This document shows, in pieces, positions 1 through 8,067 of a stretch of 16,638 nt of DNA. Both the position numbers and the translations under genes were made by a program. Each line of letters opens with the position of its first letter. Position 1 is the first letter of the stretch. The stretch covers positions 1 to 16,638 of the forward strand of contig JAIVHN010000205.1 of assembly GCA_020201015.1 (NCBI GenBank), in the 5' to 3' direction. The notes beneath the pieces were generated by a model. It had not been told where the DNA came from. It saw only the letters and a list, made by a program, of their open reading frames with translations, and made no database searches. This DNA is from Spirochaeta sp. (GTDB taxonomy: Bacteria > Spirochaetota > Spirochaetia > DSM-27196 > SLAA01).

Positions 1-28
1 TTGTGCGCAGCGCGGGCGTTGTGCGCAG
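1..28. repeat. 10-bp direct repeat
   Basis: The 10-mer TTGTGCGCAG occurs at 1-10 and again at 19-28, separated by CGCGGGCG. It lies just past the 3' end of the transketolase-like gene, at the window edge, so its full extent cannot be judged. On the minus strand the frame after the transketolase stop stays open to the edge but is far too short to call a gene. Confidence 0.4.
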
Positions 29-66
29 AGGACACCGGAGGCGAAATGAACCACAAACCGTGCACT

Positions 67-1881
67 TTACAGGAGCGCCCGCGCCTGTTTTTGTAGTGAG
101 TCGGAGTCCAGACCGTGATGAAATACGTGTTCACCAAGACCGCCTGCGCCGCCCTTGGCGACACCAAGCCGCGCATAGCGTGGCCTAAGGTTGCGTTCAA
201 GTAGCCACGTGCCAAAGCGCATACCAAGGCCGGTCTGTATGTGCTGTGACTCAGCCACCACGACAAAGCCGGTAGCACCAATCCGCGCCAGCATATCTTC
301 ATCCGGCAGGTTGAGCGTTACCTTGTTAATGAGTCCGACATCGATGCCATCCGCCCGCAGCCGCTCCACCGCGTCCAACGCGCGGTAAAGCATTTCGCCA
401 TAACTCACCAGGTATCCGGCACTGCCCTCGCGAACCAGTTCATCTCGACCCGGTACAAAGGTGTAGCCTGAGTCAGGAGCGTATAGTGGGTTCCCGTCGC
501 TCCCTAATATCTCCGGTGTTTTACTGCGCGTTGAAAACACAAAACGCAGTCCACGGTCGCGATAGACCGCGGCAACTACCGCGCGCATCTGGTGGACGTC
601 GGCCGGAAAGTAAAGCCGCGTGTTCTCGGAAAGCTCTGCGGGGCCGTTGTCTGCAAAGAATATATTTGTGCCGTAGTGACACGTGTTATCTGCCATATCG
701 TCAACGCCCGCATGTGAGAAGTGTGCCAGCACATTACTTTCATTGAGACGCGCCATAGCAATCTCGGAGGTGACCATTTCCAGAAATGCAGAGAAGGTAG
801 CATACACACCGTGGCGACCTTCCTCAAACCCAAAACCGGCAGCGGCTGAGTAGTTGCTCCGCTCCATAATGCCACCGGAGACATAAATCTCGGGCAACTT
901 TTCACGTAGGACAGCAATCCCGGTTGAACCCTCTAGGTCGTTATCAATAACCATAAAGTCGCGGAACCGCTCCTCTTCCGGCAACTTGGCGAGAACGTCT
1001 GCAAGTGCTGCTCCAAAGGTGTTGCGGTTGCTGCCGAATGTTTCCGAGACACCCAAATAGGTGGTGCTGGCGTGGGGCTTCTCCAACTGCTCCAGGTACC
1101 GCAGCGCGTCGGTACGGCCACGGGCATGGAGGTACTCACACGCTACATCGAAAGAGATGACATCGTGACCCTTAGCGTTTCCTTCAAGGCCCACTATTCC
1201 TGGCGCCATAGGACGACGGTTTATAACTGCCACCGGACCAGGCGTAGCTACGGCGCGGCACATTCGCTCGAAAAGCCCAACGAGATCCTCACCGTCGCCC
1301 ACCTCAACGCTCAGACCATGGCCACGCAGCGTATTCTCAACATTAAAGCCCGGCAGGTAGCGCGACGGATGCCCGGCAATGGTAACATCGTTATCATCAA
1401 TCACAAGTTTGACGTTGAGGCCTAACGCAACCGCAAGTCGAGCCGCTTCGGCGTCGTTACCTTCTTGCTGCGATCCGTCACTCCCAAACACAAACACTCG
1501 CTGGCTCGAGTTAGCACGTGCAATTCCATTGGCCATTGGCCAGACATGGCCCAGGCGGCCGGAGCTAAAGTCTATGCCAAGCTTGGGGTCACGTTCAGGA
1601 TGTCCGTACAGTCCCTCACCTGCCTCCCGGTAGTGCAGCAGTTTCTCAAAAGGCATGCGGCCGTTAAAGGCCGACAACGCATACTCGGGAACAATATCGT
1701 AGGGGCCGCCGCTGTGCCCACCCAGCCCTTTCTTTCCAGCAACCGCAGTCAAGAAGACAATAGTGTCTCGCATAATGTCGATGTTTGTCTGGAGCTGCCG
1801 TTTGAGATCCAGCGTAAGTGCTGCAAAGTTGGGGGCTAGTGAAATGCGCTGGTAGTCGCTGGTGTCAATGGGAAACTGCAT
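67..1881 (-). CDS. Divergent transketolase-like ThDP enzyme, probably with an internal in-frame deletion
   Basis: This 604-residue thiamine-diphosphate enzyme resembles transketolases, which move two-carbon ketol units between sugar phosphates in the cytoplasm. Visible landmarks are GHSGGP (about 55-60), GHPE (93-96), the ThDP/metal motif from GSDGSQQEGN (133-142) to DDND (162-165), IAGHPS (168-173) and, in the pyrimidine domain, SGGIMERSNYSAAAGF with Glu340 as the likely cofactor-activating glutamate. The C-terminal domain is present. Between GGPYDIVPE (59-66) and YALSAFNG (67-74), near base 1684, I expect about 30 residues holding the family's R-F-V-L-S-x-G-H-x-S segment and its His; they are absent, so activity is doubtful. 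The ATG is preceded by AGGAG at a 10-base distance, which supports the start. It is divergent from the membrane-protein operon. The family is clear, the exact substrate is not. Confidence 0.85.
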   Translation of the reverse strand: MQFPIDTSDYQRISLAPNFAALTLDLKRQLQTNIDIMRDTIVFLTAVAGKKGLGGHSGGPYDIVPEYALSAFNGRMPFEKLLHYREAGEGLYGHPERDPKLGIDFSSGRLGHVWPMANGIARANSSQRVFVFGSDGSQQEGNDAEAARLAVALGLNVKLVIDDNDVTIAGHPSRYLPGFNVENTLRGHGLSVEVGDGEDLVGLFERMCRAVATPGPVAVINRRPMAPGIVGLEGNAKGHDVISFDVACEYLHARGRTDALRYLEQLEKPHASTTYLGVSETFGSNRNTFGAALADVLAKLPEEERFRDFMVIDNDLEGSTGIAVLREKLPEIYVSGGIMERSNYSAAAGFGFEEGRHGVYATFSAFLEMVTSEIAMARLNESNVLAHFSHAGVDDMADNTCHYGTNIFFADNGPAELSENTRLYFPADVHQMRAVVAAVYRDRGLRFVFSTRSKTPEILGSDGNPLYAPDSGYTFVPGRDELVREGSAGYLVSYGEMLYRALDAVERLRADGIDVGLINKVTLNLPDEDMLARIGATGFVVVAESQHIQTGLGMRFGTWLLERNLRPRYARLGVAKGGAGGLGEHVFHHGLDSDSLQKQARALL

Positions 1882-1935
1882 AGTACCGTTACTCCTCAGG
1901 ATGTTCTCTGTCGATGTATTCGCGTGCGAGCTGCT

Positions 1936-1965
1936 AATCTACCATAAACACCAATTGAGCGCCAA
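1936..1965 (-). promoter_or_regulatory. Weak candidate promoter for the transketolase-like gene
   Basis: On the minus strand, TTGGCG (1960-1965) and TAGATT (1936-1941) are 18 bases apart. Each matches four of six consensus positions. The site lies about 55 bases upstream of the ATG in the divergent intergenic region. The match is modest and could be chance. Confidence 0.25.
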
Positions 1966-1968
1966 CGT

Positions 1969-1998
1969 CTGTGGCTTGACAGGGCTGTGGCTTGACAG
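1969..1998 (+). promoter_or_regulatory. Doubled 14-bp repeat, each copy carrying TTGACA
   Basis: The 14-mer CTGTGGCTTGACAG occurs at 1969-1982 and again at 1985-1998, a 16-base period. Both copies contain a perfect -35 hexamer, TTGACA, at 1976-1981 and 1992-1997. A weak -10 (TAGGCT, 2015-2020) lies 17 bases after the second. If it is used, transcription begins after the ATG at 2002, which would favour the in-frame ATG at 2065 as the true start of the next gene. The repeat could instead be a regulator site. Confidence 0.4.
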
Positions 1999-2001
1999 CA
2001 C

Positions 2002-2805
2002 ATGGACCACCCCGTAGGCTGGGCCGACGTGAGTGAGCCTACAAACAATACTCACACCGGCTCTATGCGGGGCACGGTGCTTTTTGTTGCAACTATCTAT
2101 ATTCTCCTTGCCGCAGCCTTTGTCGCCGTGTTTGTCCTGCAAGTACCGCTGCAGTTCAGACCTTTTGTTGCCTTTGGTGCGCGATATCTTGGTGCGGTCC
2201 TGCGTGGCATGCCCTTTGTCGCGGCCGCAGCAGTTGTGTCGATGTCAGTGAGTCTGTACCTCGCTCGCCACCCGCAGCGCCGTCCAGCCATGCCAAATCT
2301 TCTCATGCTTGGTGTGCTGCATCCAGTTTCGATTGCGGCGGTGCTGCTTATGTTTACCGCACGTCCTGCGCCAGCCTATGGTGCCTTGGTTTTTGCGCCG
2401 ATCGCGGCTGTGCTGACCGCAATTACAATCCGTATTGTCGGTATACAGGGGCATGCGCGGCCCGCGGGGGGTACAGACACTGCGGGCGGCACAGGCCCCA
2501 CGGCCGCCGGTACGGACACTGCGGGCGGCACAGGCCCCACGGCTGCCTCGCTACTGCTGGCTGCATTCTGGTTGCTCTTTCCTGTGCCGCGCGGGGTACA
2601 TGCGGCTATTGCCCCCCTGTTTGTGGGACGTTTCCCGGCTGTTGCGGTGGCTGTTTATTTGGGACTGGGTTTGGTACTGCACGGGCGTGAGTTGCGGGAC
2701 TTGTACTATTCTTATGGCAGGGTTTACACTGCATTCGTCGTGGTACTCCTCATTTTTGTAATGTTATTACTCAGTATTCCTGCCGCAGGACTGGTGTCTT
2801 TATGA
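2002..2805 (+). CDS. Multi-span membrane protein with an internal 13-residue tandem repeat, unknown function
   Basis: This 267-residue hydrophobic protein has about six or seven membrane segments, near residues 25-47, 65-88, 99-119, 126-147, 186-207, 211-227 and 242-264. A loop at 157-182 holds two copies of GTDTAGGTGPTAA. The stop overlaps the next start as ATGA, so it is almost certainly co-translated with the TIGR03943/DUF1980 protein. That family is usually paired with a DUF318 (YcgR-type) permease. The stretch YLGAVLRGMPFV (62-73) faintly recalls the first helix of such permeases, but I do not see their conserved Cys-Gly core motif. It may be a degenerate or unrelated partner. No clear ribosome-binding site precedes ATG 2002 or the alternative in-frame ATG at 2065 (residue 22), so the start is uncertain. 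Confidence 0.7.
   Translation: MDHPVGWADVSEPTNNTHTGSMRGTVLFVATIYILLAAAFVAVFVLQVPLQFRPFVAFGARYLGAVLRGMPFVAAAAVVSMSVSLYLARHPQRRPAMPNLLMLGVLHPVSIAAVLLMFTARPAPAYGALVFAPIAAVLTAITIRIVGIQGHARPAGGTDTAGGTGPTAAGTDTAGGTGPTAASLLLAAFWLLFPVPRGVHAAIAPLFVGRFPAVAVAVYLGLGLVLHGRELRDLYYSYGRVYTAFVVVLLIFVMLLLSIPAAGLVSL
2470..2547 (+). repeat. 39-bp tandem duplication inside the membrane-protein gene
   Basis: Two adjacent 39-base units (2470-2508 and 2509-2547) differ at two positions only, an A/G and a C/T. They keep the reading frame and encode GTDTAGGTGPTAA twice, in a predicted loop between membrane segments. The near identity suggests a recent slippage duplication. Confidence 0.9.
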
Positions 2806-3701
2806 AAAGAATGAAGATTAAGCACAATGGTGGCGCAGCCTACACATTTGCGCTTGCGTTGCTTATCTACGGTGGTGTCATTATCGCTATGCTTGTGTCG
2901 GGCCACGCTGCGCACTTTGTAGAGGCTAGATTTTTACCCCTTGTTGCTGCAGCGGCACTTTTCCTACTACTTGCCGCTGGCTTGCAGATCCGGGGACTGC
3001 TCAAAGGTAACGCCTTCAGTCCCCGCACGGGGCTCCCGGTTCTCATACTGCCGCTTTTATTCAGCTTGGTTGCTGCCGAGTACCGCAGCCCCCTCTCGGC
3101 TGCCCGCTTTGGGACGCCGCTTGACCCGGCCACTTTTGACCTGCCGCCCGAAACCGCGCCAAGCCCGAACGATGTAGCTCCTGCCGGTGCCGGTGCTGCC
3201 TCCGGCATCGCTACCGGTGCCGGTAACGGTGCCGATGGCACTACCGGTGCCGCTACCGGCGAGGGCGAGCTTGCTAAATATTTAACAGCAGAGCTCTATG
3301 CAGCGTCGGAGCTTCCCGCTATCGGCCGCATAGAGTTTGACGACAGGAGTTACTACACCTATTACAACGAGATCTATGACGCTATGGAGTCAATGGTTGG
3401 TCGTGAGATTCGGGTTACCGGGTTTGTTCATCGTGAAGAGCACCTTGGAGGTAACCAGTTCATTGTTGCGCGCATGATGCTGTGGTGCTGTACTGCAGAC
3501 GCCATGATGCTTGGCTTCCACGGCTCCTACGACCAGGGACGCATTCCGCCCGAGAACACCTGGGTTGATGTCACCGGCACCTTAGAGGTAGCAAGTTACC
3601 ATAACCCCCACACGCGGGGAGACTACTCTATTCCCAGTATCCGCGTAAGCTCAATTGCGCCAGCAGATGAGCCTGAGTTTGAATACGTCATTCCATTTTA
3701 G
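2802..3701 (+). CDS. TIGR03943/DUF1980 family (YcgQ-like) membrane protein
   Basis: This 299-residue protein has three N-terminal membrane segments (about 11-33, 44-62, 78-92), a Gly/Ala/Thr/Pro-rich low-complexity linker (about 117-156) and a C-terminal soluble beta-rich domain (about 185-290). The C-terminal domain has the family hallmarks: REIRVTGFVH, then VARMMLWCCTADAMMLG with paired Cys at 229-230 and Ala-Asp-Ala at 232-234, then WVDVTGTLE. Members usually sit beside a DUF318 permease and their role is poorly defined; metal or thiol handling is sometimes suggested. Here it overlaps the preceding membrane-protein gene by ATGA. The gene following it starts 6 bases after its stop. The linker is longer and simpler than I would expect. 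Confidence 0.8.
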   Translation: MKRMKIKHNGGAAYTFALALLIYGGVIIAMLVSGHAAHFVEARFLPLVAAAALFLLLAAGLQIRGLLKGNAFSPRTGLPVLILPLLFSLVAAEYRSPLSAARFGTPLDPATFDLPPETAPSPNDVAPAGAGAASGIATGAGNGADGTTGAATGEGELAKYLTAELYAASELPAIGRIEFDDRSYYTYYNEIYDAMESMVGREIRVTGFVHREEHLGGNQFIVARMMLWCCTADAMMLGFHGSYDQGRIPPENTWVDVTGTLEVASYHNPHTRGDYSIPSIRVSSIAPADEPEFEYVIPF

Positions 3702-3707
3702 TACACT

Positions 3708-5442
3708 GTGGATATGACTACACTACATAATACTATGGGTTCAGCCCTATCACCATATCTGCAGCAGCATGCCGACAATCCAGTTGCTTGGCAGGAATGG
3801 AATGCCGCAACACTGGAGTTTGCCCGCGAACATGACCGCCCGCTTTTTGTCTCGGTTGGCTACTCAACTTGTCACTGGTGTCATGTCATGGCTGCAGATA
3901 CCTTTTCCTCCACTTCGGTCGCCAACTACCTGAACGAGAATTTTGTGCCCATAAAGGTTGACCGTGAAGAGCGTCCCGACATCGACCGCTACATGATGGA
4001 GTTTCTTGTAGCACTCTCCGGGCAAGGTGGGTGGCCTCTTAACGTATTTTTAAGTCCAGATCTCAAACCGATCTTTGCTTTGACCTACGCCTCGGTTGAG
4101 CCGCGCTACGGCATGCCGGGCTTCGTAGAAATTCTCAAAAAGGTACATGCTCACTACCAAGAGAACCGCGCAGTGCTTCAGGAGTTTCAGCTGCAGGGCG
4201 CAGATTTTAGAGCACCCTCGCAGACCGAGGTATCGCACCTGGTAGCGAGAATTCACGATGCCTACGACACGGATTATGGTGGTTTTGGTTCGGGCCAGAA
4301 GTTCCCGCCCCACGGACGCCATGGCGCGCGGCGGGCTCCACGACCACCTCGGCGGCGGTTTCTTCCGCTACTGCACCGACACTCAATGGACAATTCCCCA
4401 CTTTGAGAAGATGCTGTATGACCAGGCGCTGCTGCTGTGGAACTACTCTACAGCCTACCATGTGCTCAAAGATGAGCAATATCGGAGAGTTGCGCGCGGC
4501 GTTTTGTCCTGTCTCGAACAGAGCTTCACGGTTGAGAATTTGCTCATCTCGGCGCACGACGCGGACACTGCTCACGAGGAAGGCGTGAGTTATATCTGGA
4601 GTGAGGCCGACCTTAAAGAGGCACTCAGTGCTCAACAGTTAGAGCTTGCCCGCACCCTTTTCAGGCTGGAACCCGGCGGGAACTTCGAGGGTAAACATCA
4701 CCTCATTTTGCGACGCTTTCCGGAACCTGACGAGGAAGCGGATTATGCCGAGCTTACGCAGACATTGCTAAATCACCGACAAAACCGGCCACAGCCTTTT
4801 GCAGACCAAAAAATCGTCACTTCCTGGAACGCCCTGGCCGGATGTGGACTCGTGGCCGCATATCGCTATGGGGTGGACGATGCGGCGCTTGCGCGTGCCG
4901 AAAACCTACACGAGGCACTAAAAACCGCGCATTATGATAACGGACGGCTCCTGCATTCCTCGCTTAACGGTGAGTCAGCAAACAACGAGTTCTTAGATGA
5001 CTACGCAGCATTTGCGGTATTCACCTCAATGCTGGAGGAGCACCACCCTGGCCAACATAGTGATCTGCTTGGTGAACTCAGGCAACACATTGAAGGTTTC
5101 CGCAGCGACCAAGGCTGGATAGGGTCAAATAACAAGGATTTTATGCCTGTTCCGGAAAATGATTATGATTCGCCTGTACCCTCGCCCGCGGCGCTTGCAG
5201 AGTTAGCCCTTTCACGTATAGACTTCCAGCTAAGCACACAGGGTCAGCGCAGCGTGACAAGCTACAGCAGGCCGTTAATTGCAGACTTTCGCAACATTGT
5301 TGCTATGGGTGACGCGGGCCTACGTCACGAATACAAGTTGAGCTACGACGCTGATTTTTCCCGCTTACCGATATACAGTATCTGCAAACGTGGCGAGCAT
5401 GACGAACACTGCTTTCGTGGATCGTGCAGCCGTATTGAGTAG
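3708..5442 (+). pseudogene. YyaL/DUF255 thioredoxin-domain protein, broken by an internal deletion and frameshift
   Basis: The first part (GTG 3708, or ATG 3714) reads as the thioredoxin-like domain of the YyaL/spermatogenesis-associated 20 family. It shows NPVAWQEW (24-31), GYSTCHWCHVM with Cys55 and Cys58, KVDREERPDID (83-93), QGGWP (106-110) and YGGFGSGQKFPP (190-201). Near base 4302-4312 homology jumps to another frame, TDAMARGGLHDHLGGGFFRYCTD..., which runs on through PHFEKMLYD, AHDAD, KIVTSWNAL and DSPVPSPAA to a natural C-terminus at 5442. Family members normally have about 50 residues between KFP and DAMARGG, so codons were lost as well as the frame. Left in place, translation ends at 4406 after 232 residues. 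The family's function is unsettled; the second domain resembles a six-hairpin glycosidase fold. No ribosome-binding site is evident; it starts 6 bases after the previous stop. Confidence 0.85.
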
Positions 5443-5505
5443 AGTAGAGCCTGCCATGGGAAATTTGTTTTTTTTTCGATGTTTGACTAAACTGACACTA
5501 ATGGC

Positions 5506-6390
5506 GTGAAGAATGCACACAAGTATGGTTTGAGCAGATTAATGAAAATACGGAAGCCCAAAAATAATAGGCTTGAACTGAACAACGACGGCAAGCTGAG
5601 CATTTTCATACTTGGGTGCGGCAGTGCATTTGCTAAGACCCTGAGTCAGAACAATGTACTGTTAATAAAGGGCAATACGCACGTTCTCGTTGACTGCGGC
5701 ACCAAGACGCCAAGCGTATTATTCCGGCACGCGCTCCCCATTACCGACATAGACAACTACCTGATCACTCACTCACATGCCGACCACATTGGCGGGCTGG
5801 AAGAAGCCATGCTCATGTCCAGATACGTGGCCAGCAAAAAGCCTAACATCATTATCACTCCGGAGTATCAAAACATTCTTTGGCGCCAAAGTCTACGAGG
5901 CGGATGTGAGCAGAACGAACGGCACAATGGTATTCCGCTTAGTTTTGAAGATTTCTGGAAGATCCTTCGCCCTACGTCCGTACGGGACTCAACGAGAATA
6001 ACTCATGAGATCCAGGTTGGAGAACTTAACCTCAAGTTTTTTAGAACTCGCCACTATCCGCAGCAGGCCGAAAGCTGGAAAGACGCCTTCTATAGCATTG
6101 GACTGATTATTGATGACCGAATTCTCTATTCTGGTGACACGCAGTACGACCCGGATCTCATCTGCGGCCTGGACGAAAAGTTCTCTTTTGAGGCGATATT
6201 TCACGATGCCCAGTTTTTTAACGGCGGCATTCACGCCTCGTTAGATGAAATATCAAATTTTGATTCAAAAATTAAAGAACGGATGCTGCTGATGCATTAC
6301 GGCGACTCATGGCGGAGCTATACGGATGTGGTACAAGATCGCGGCTTTGCTGGCTTTGTTACCGAGCACCGCTACTACGACTTCCCTTAG
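5506..6390 (+). CDS. Metallo-beta-lactamase-fold hydrolase
   Basis: This 294-residue protein has a clear metal-binding core: THSHADHIGG with His89, His91, Asp93 and His94, then His183 (RTRHYP), Asp211 (YSGDT) and His264 (LMHYGD). FHDAQFFNGGIHASLDEI (232-249) is a further landmark resembling ribonuclease Z-like and cyclic-phosphodiesterase-like MBL proteins. It probably hydrolyses a phosphodiester or ester in the cytoplasm; the substrate cannot be read from the sequence. The start could be GTG 5506 or ATG 5542; neither has a strong ribosome-binding site, and the fold begins only at about residue 30. A T9 tract at 5468-5476 precedes it without a convincing stem. Its TAG stop overlaps the TAA of the convergent kinase gene. 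Confidence 0.85.
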   Translation: MKNAHKYGLSRLMKIRKPKNNRLELNNDGKLSIFILGCGSAFAKTLSQNNVLLIKGNTHVLVDCGTKTPSVLFRHALPITDIDNYLITHSHADHIGGLEEAMLMSRYVASKKPNIIITPEYQNILWRQSLRGGCEQNERHNGIPLSFEDFWKILRPTSVRDSTRITHEIQVGELNLKFFRTRHYPQQAESWKDAFYSIGLIIDDRILYSGDTQYDPDLICGLDEKFSFEAIFHDAQFFNGGIHASLDEISNFDSKIKERMLLMHYGDSWRSYTDVVQDRGFAGFVTEHRYYDFP

Positions 6391-7481
6391 CTGAGGTAGC
6401 TGTAACGTTGAAGATATCGTCCCGAATCTGCCGGATCTACCAGTACAGACACTATAGGTTCGGTTAACTCAAAACTGAGCGGGAAGTTTTCCGGACCAAG
6501 CCAGATACCTTCGCCGTCAAGCTGCAAGGGAATGCGTCGCTCGTACTCAATTGTCACTTTCCGCACCCCAAGCATCTCGGTGTTTTTGTCGTGTACATGC
6601 GTGCCAACATACAGGCGTTTCTTTACATCGAGCCTGCGCGACAGCGTCATGTTATCTAAGCGTATGGCACACACATTGTGCTCATCGGGAAGCACCCACT
6701 TGTGGTCGCCGTAACACCGATACCCACTGACCCCGACCGCAAGGAGCATGAACTTGCCACTGAGCTGCTCGTTTGGGTTCTTACCGACCCGCTCGACCCT
6801 CACGTTCATATCCCCGACACCGTAGATGTGGTCGTAGAATAAGGTAGAAAGGTCGGCAACTACCTTGTAGGTGTCCCCCGGCAGCCGCTTTCGGAGCTTG
6901 TTGGTGAGGTAGGTCACGTAGGCGTCAATGCCTATTGAAGTGATGTTGAAGGCATAGCGCTGCGGTAGGCCGTGGGCACTTACTCGCACGCCGCGACTTG
7001 GCACCACGAGGCCGGTCTTTGAGATAATTTCGGTGGCATGCACCAGGTCTCGGGCATCGGCTCCGTCGTTACCACTGCCAAGCGGCAAACGAATAAAACT
7101 AAACTGTTTAAGCACCTCGGGCCCGGCCCGCAGACAAACGTCCAAGAACTGGCTGTAGGTACCATCCCCACCACACAACAAAACCAGCACACGGTCGCGC
7201 CCATGGTCCTGCGCCATGAGCTCGGCGGCAATTATCTCTGTGTCGCCAGCTTTTTTTGTAATGTAGATCTCAAACGGAAGGCTGGCCGCTGGTCCGCGGG
7301 TTGCGGCCGCCTCAAGCGCGGCAATGTGGGCGCGGCGACGTACGGCCTGGGCCAGGCCTCCGGCTACGGGGTTCATAAGAACAATGATTTTGTCGGCGCG
7401 CGCGCTACCGACATGAGCTACCAGCAGTTCGGCAATGCGCCGGAGGTTCGATTCCAGGCTCGGTTTCATGAACGCGAGCAT
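6387..7481 (-). CDS. Diacylglycerol kinase-family (DAGK catalytic domain) lipid kinase
   Basis: This is a 364-residue soluble kinase of the diacylglycerol/sphingosine/YegS-type fold, which phosphorylates a lipid hydroxyl with ATP. Motifs are IIVLMNPVAGG (32-42), the nucleotide-binding LCGGDGT (102-108) and LPLGSGND (132-139), the last replacing the more common GTGND. The C-terminal half includes the beta-sandwich typical of the family, ending in ...QLDGEGIWL.... The substrate is not evident. I start at the ATG at 7479-7481 (MLAFMKPS); 7467-7469 is an alternative. Longer in-frame extensions run through the preceding CYTH gene and were rejected. The start lies 10 bases after the CYTH stop, so the two are likely one transcript. 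No strong ribosome-binding site is visible. Confidence 0.8.
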   Translation of the reverse strand: MLAFMKPSLESNLRRIAELLVAHVGSARADKIIVLMNPVAGGLAQAVRRRAHIAALEAAATRGPAASLPFEIYITKKAGDTEIIAAELMAQDHGRDRVLVLLCGGDGTYSQFLDVCLRAGPEVLKQFSFIRLPLGSGNDGADARDLVHATEIISKTGLVVPSRGVRVSAHGLPQRYAFNITSIGIDAYVTYLTNKLRKRLPGDTYKVVADLSTLFYDHIYGVGDMNVRVERVGKNPNEQLSGKFMLLAVGVSGYRCYGDHKWVLPDEHNVCAIRLDNMTLSRRLDVKKRLYVGTHVHDKNTEMLGVRKVTIEYERRIPLQLDGEGIWLGPENFPLSFELTEPIVSVLVDPADSGRYLQRYSYLS

Positions 7482-7491
7482 ATCACGAAAA

Positions 7492-8067
7492 CTACGGGTG
7501 GTCTTTCTTTTTTTCGGCCGCAGGCCGGTTAGCACGCTCAGCCAGCAGAACCGTATAGGGGGTTGCCTCAATTCGCGAACGCGAGAGCTCAAGCTCGTCA
7601 AGCATTGTGTGAAGCCGCCGGACACAGGCCGCGTGCCGTGCGGGCTCACCGGCCGCTTCTTCCGACACAAGCAGCTCCAACTCCAGAAAGTCTCCAAGGC
7701 CAACAACCTCGGACAGCTCAAGCACCATGTCACCACTACGAAAACGTCGGCCTATTTTCTCTTTGCGAATGTACTCATGGGCCCCGAGCGTGTGAATAAA
7801 ACGCTCAAAGGCTCTCGGTTCGGGGACATCGAACTCATTCTCTTGGCTTGTTTCAATGCCGTCGTGAATCTTTTTTGCCTTGTGGGTAAACACCGTTCGC
7901 TCACCGTCTTGACGCAGCCGAAACTCTACAGGGCTTTCACCGCAGGTAACACTGAAGTAGCGGTCCGATTTATGGTACTGCTCACCGACACCGAAACGTC
8001 GTTGTAGTTCGGCCTCTACGTGTGGACGATCGTCTACCCAGACCTTTAACTCAATCTCAACCGACAT
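7492..8067 (-). CDS. CYTH-domain protein (class IV adenylate cyclase/thiamine triphosphatase fold)
   Basis: This 191-residue protein belongs to the CYTH triphosphate-tunnel family. It has the N-terminal ExExK signature EIELK (4-8), followed by KSDRYF, EFRLRQ, THKAK, a central ETSQENEF and GDFLELEL near the end. Members act on triphosphates (ATP to cAMP, thiamine triphosphate, inorganic triphosphate) with Mg or Mn; which applies here is unknown. The ATG at 8065-8067 is chosen because GAGGTG sits four bases upstream and the signature follows directly; the ATG 12 bases earlier lacks one. The start lies inside the 3' end of the phosphoglycerate mutase fragment, so it was probably translationally coupled. 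The lysine-rich tail is unremarkable. Confidence 0.85.
   Translation of the reverse strand: MSVEIELKVWVDDRPHVEAELQRRFGVGEQYHKSDRYFSVTCGESPVEFRLRQDGERTVFTHKAKKIHDGIETSQENEFDVPEPRAFERFIHTLGAHEYIRKEKIGRRFRSGDMVLELSEVVGLGDFLELELLVSEEAAGEPARHAACVRRLHTMLDELELSRSRIEATPYTVLLAERANRPAAEKKKDHP

Noticed and set aside
1..66. Start of another minus-strand gene at the left edge
   Set aside because: The open stretch is too short, with no ribosome-binding site or recognisable motif.
2470..2547. 39-bp repeats as a CRISPR or minisatellite outside genes
   Set aside because: There are only two adjacent copies with no spacers, and they are in frame inside a coding gene.
2802..3701. Full DUF318 permease identity for the partner of the DUF1980 protein
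   Set aside because: The 267-residue neighbour lacks the recognisable core motif, so I leave it as an unknown membrane protein.
4258..4406. Programmed frameshifting in the yyaL homologue
   Set aside because: A frameshift alone cannot restore the roughly 50 missing residues, and I see no slippery heptamer with a stimulatory stem at the junction.
5468..5476. T9 tract as an intrinsic terminator after the yyaL remnant
   Set aside because: The bases before it form no convincing GC-rich stem.
7482..7736. N-terminal extension of the DAGK-family kinase to 449 residues
   Set aside because: The extra 85 residues read through the CYTH gene in another frame, lack homology, and the conserved domain begins well after the ATG at 7479-7481.
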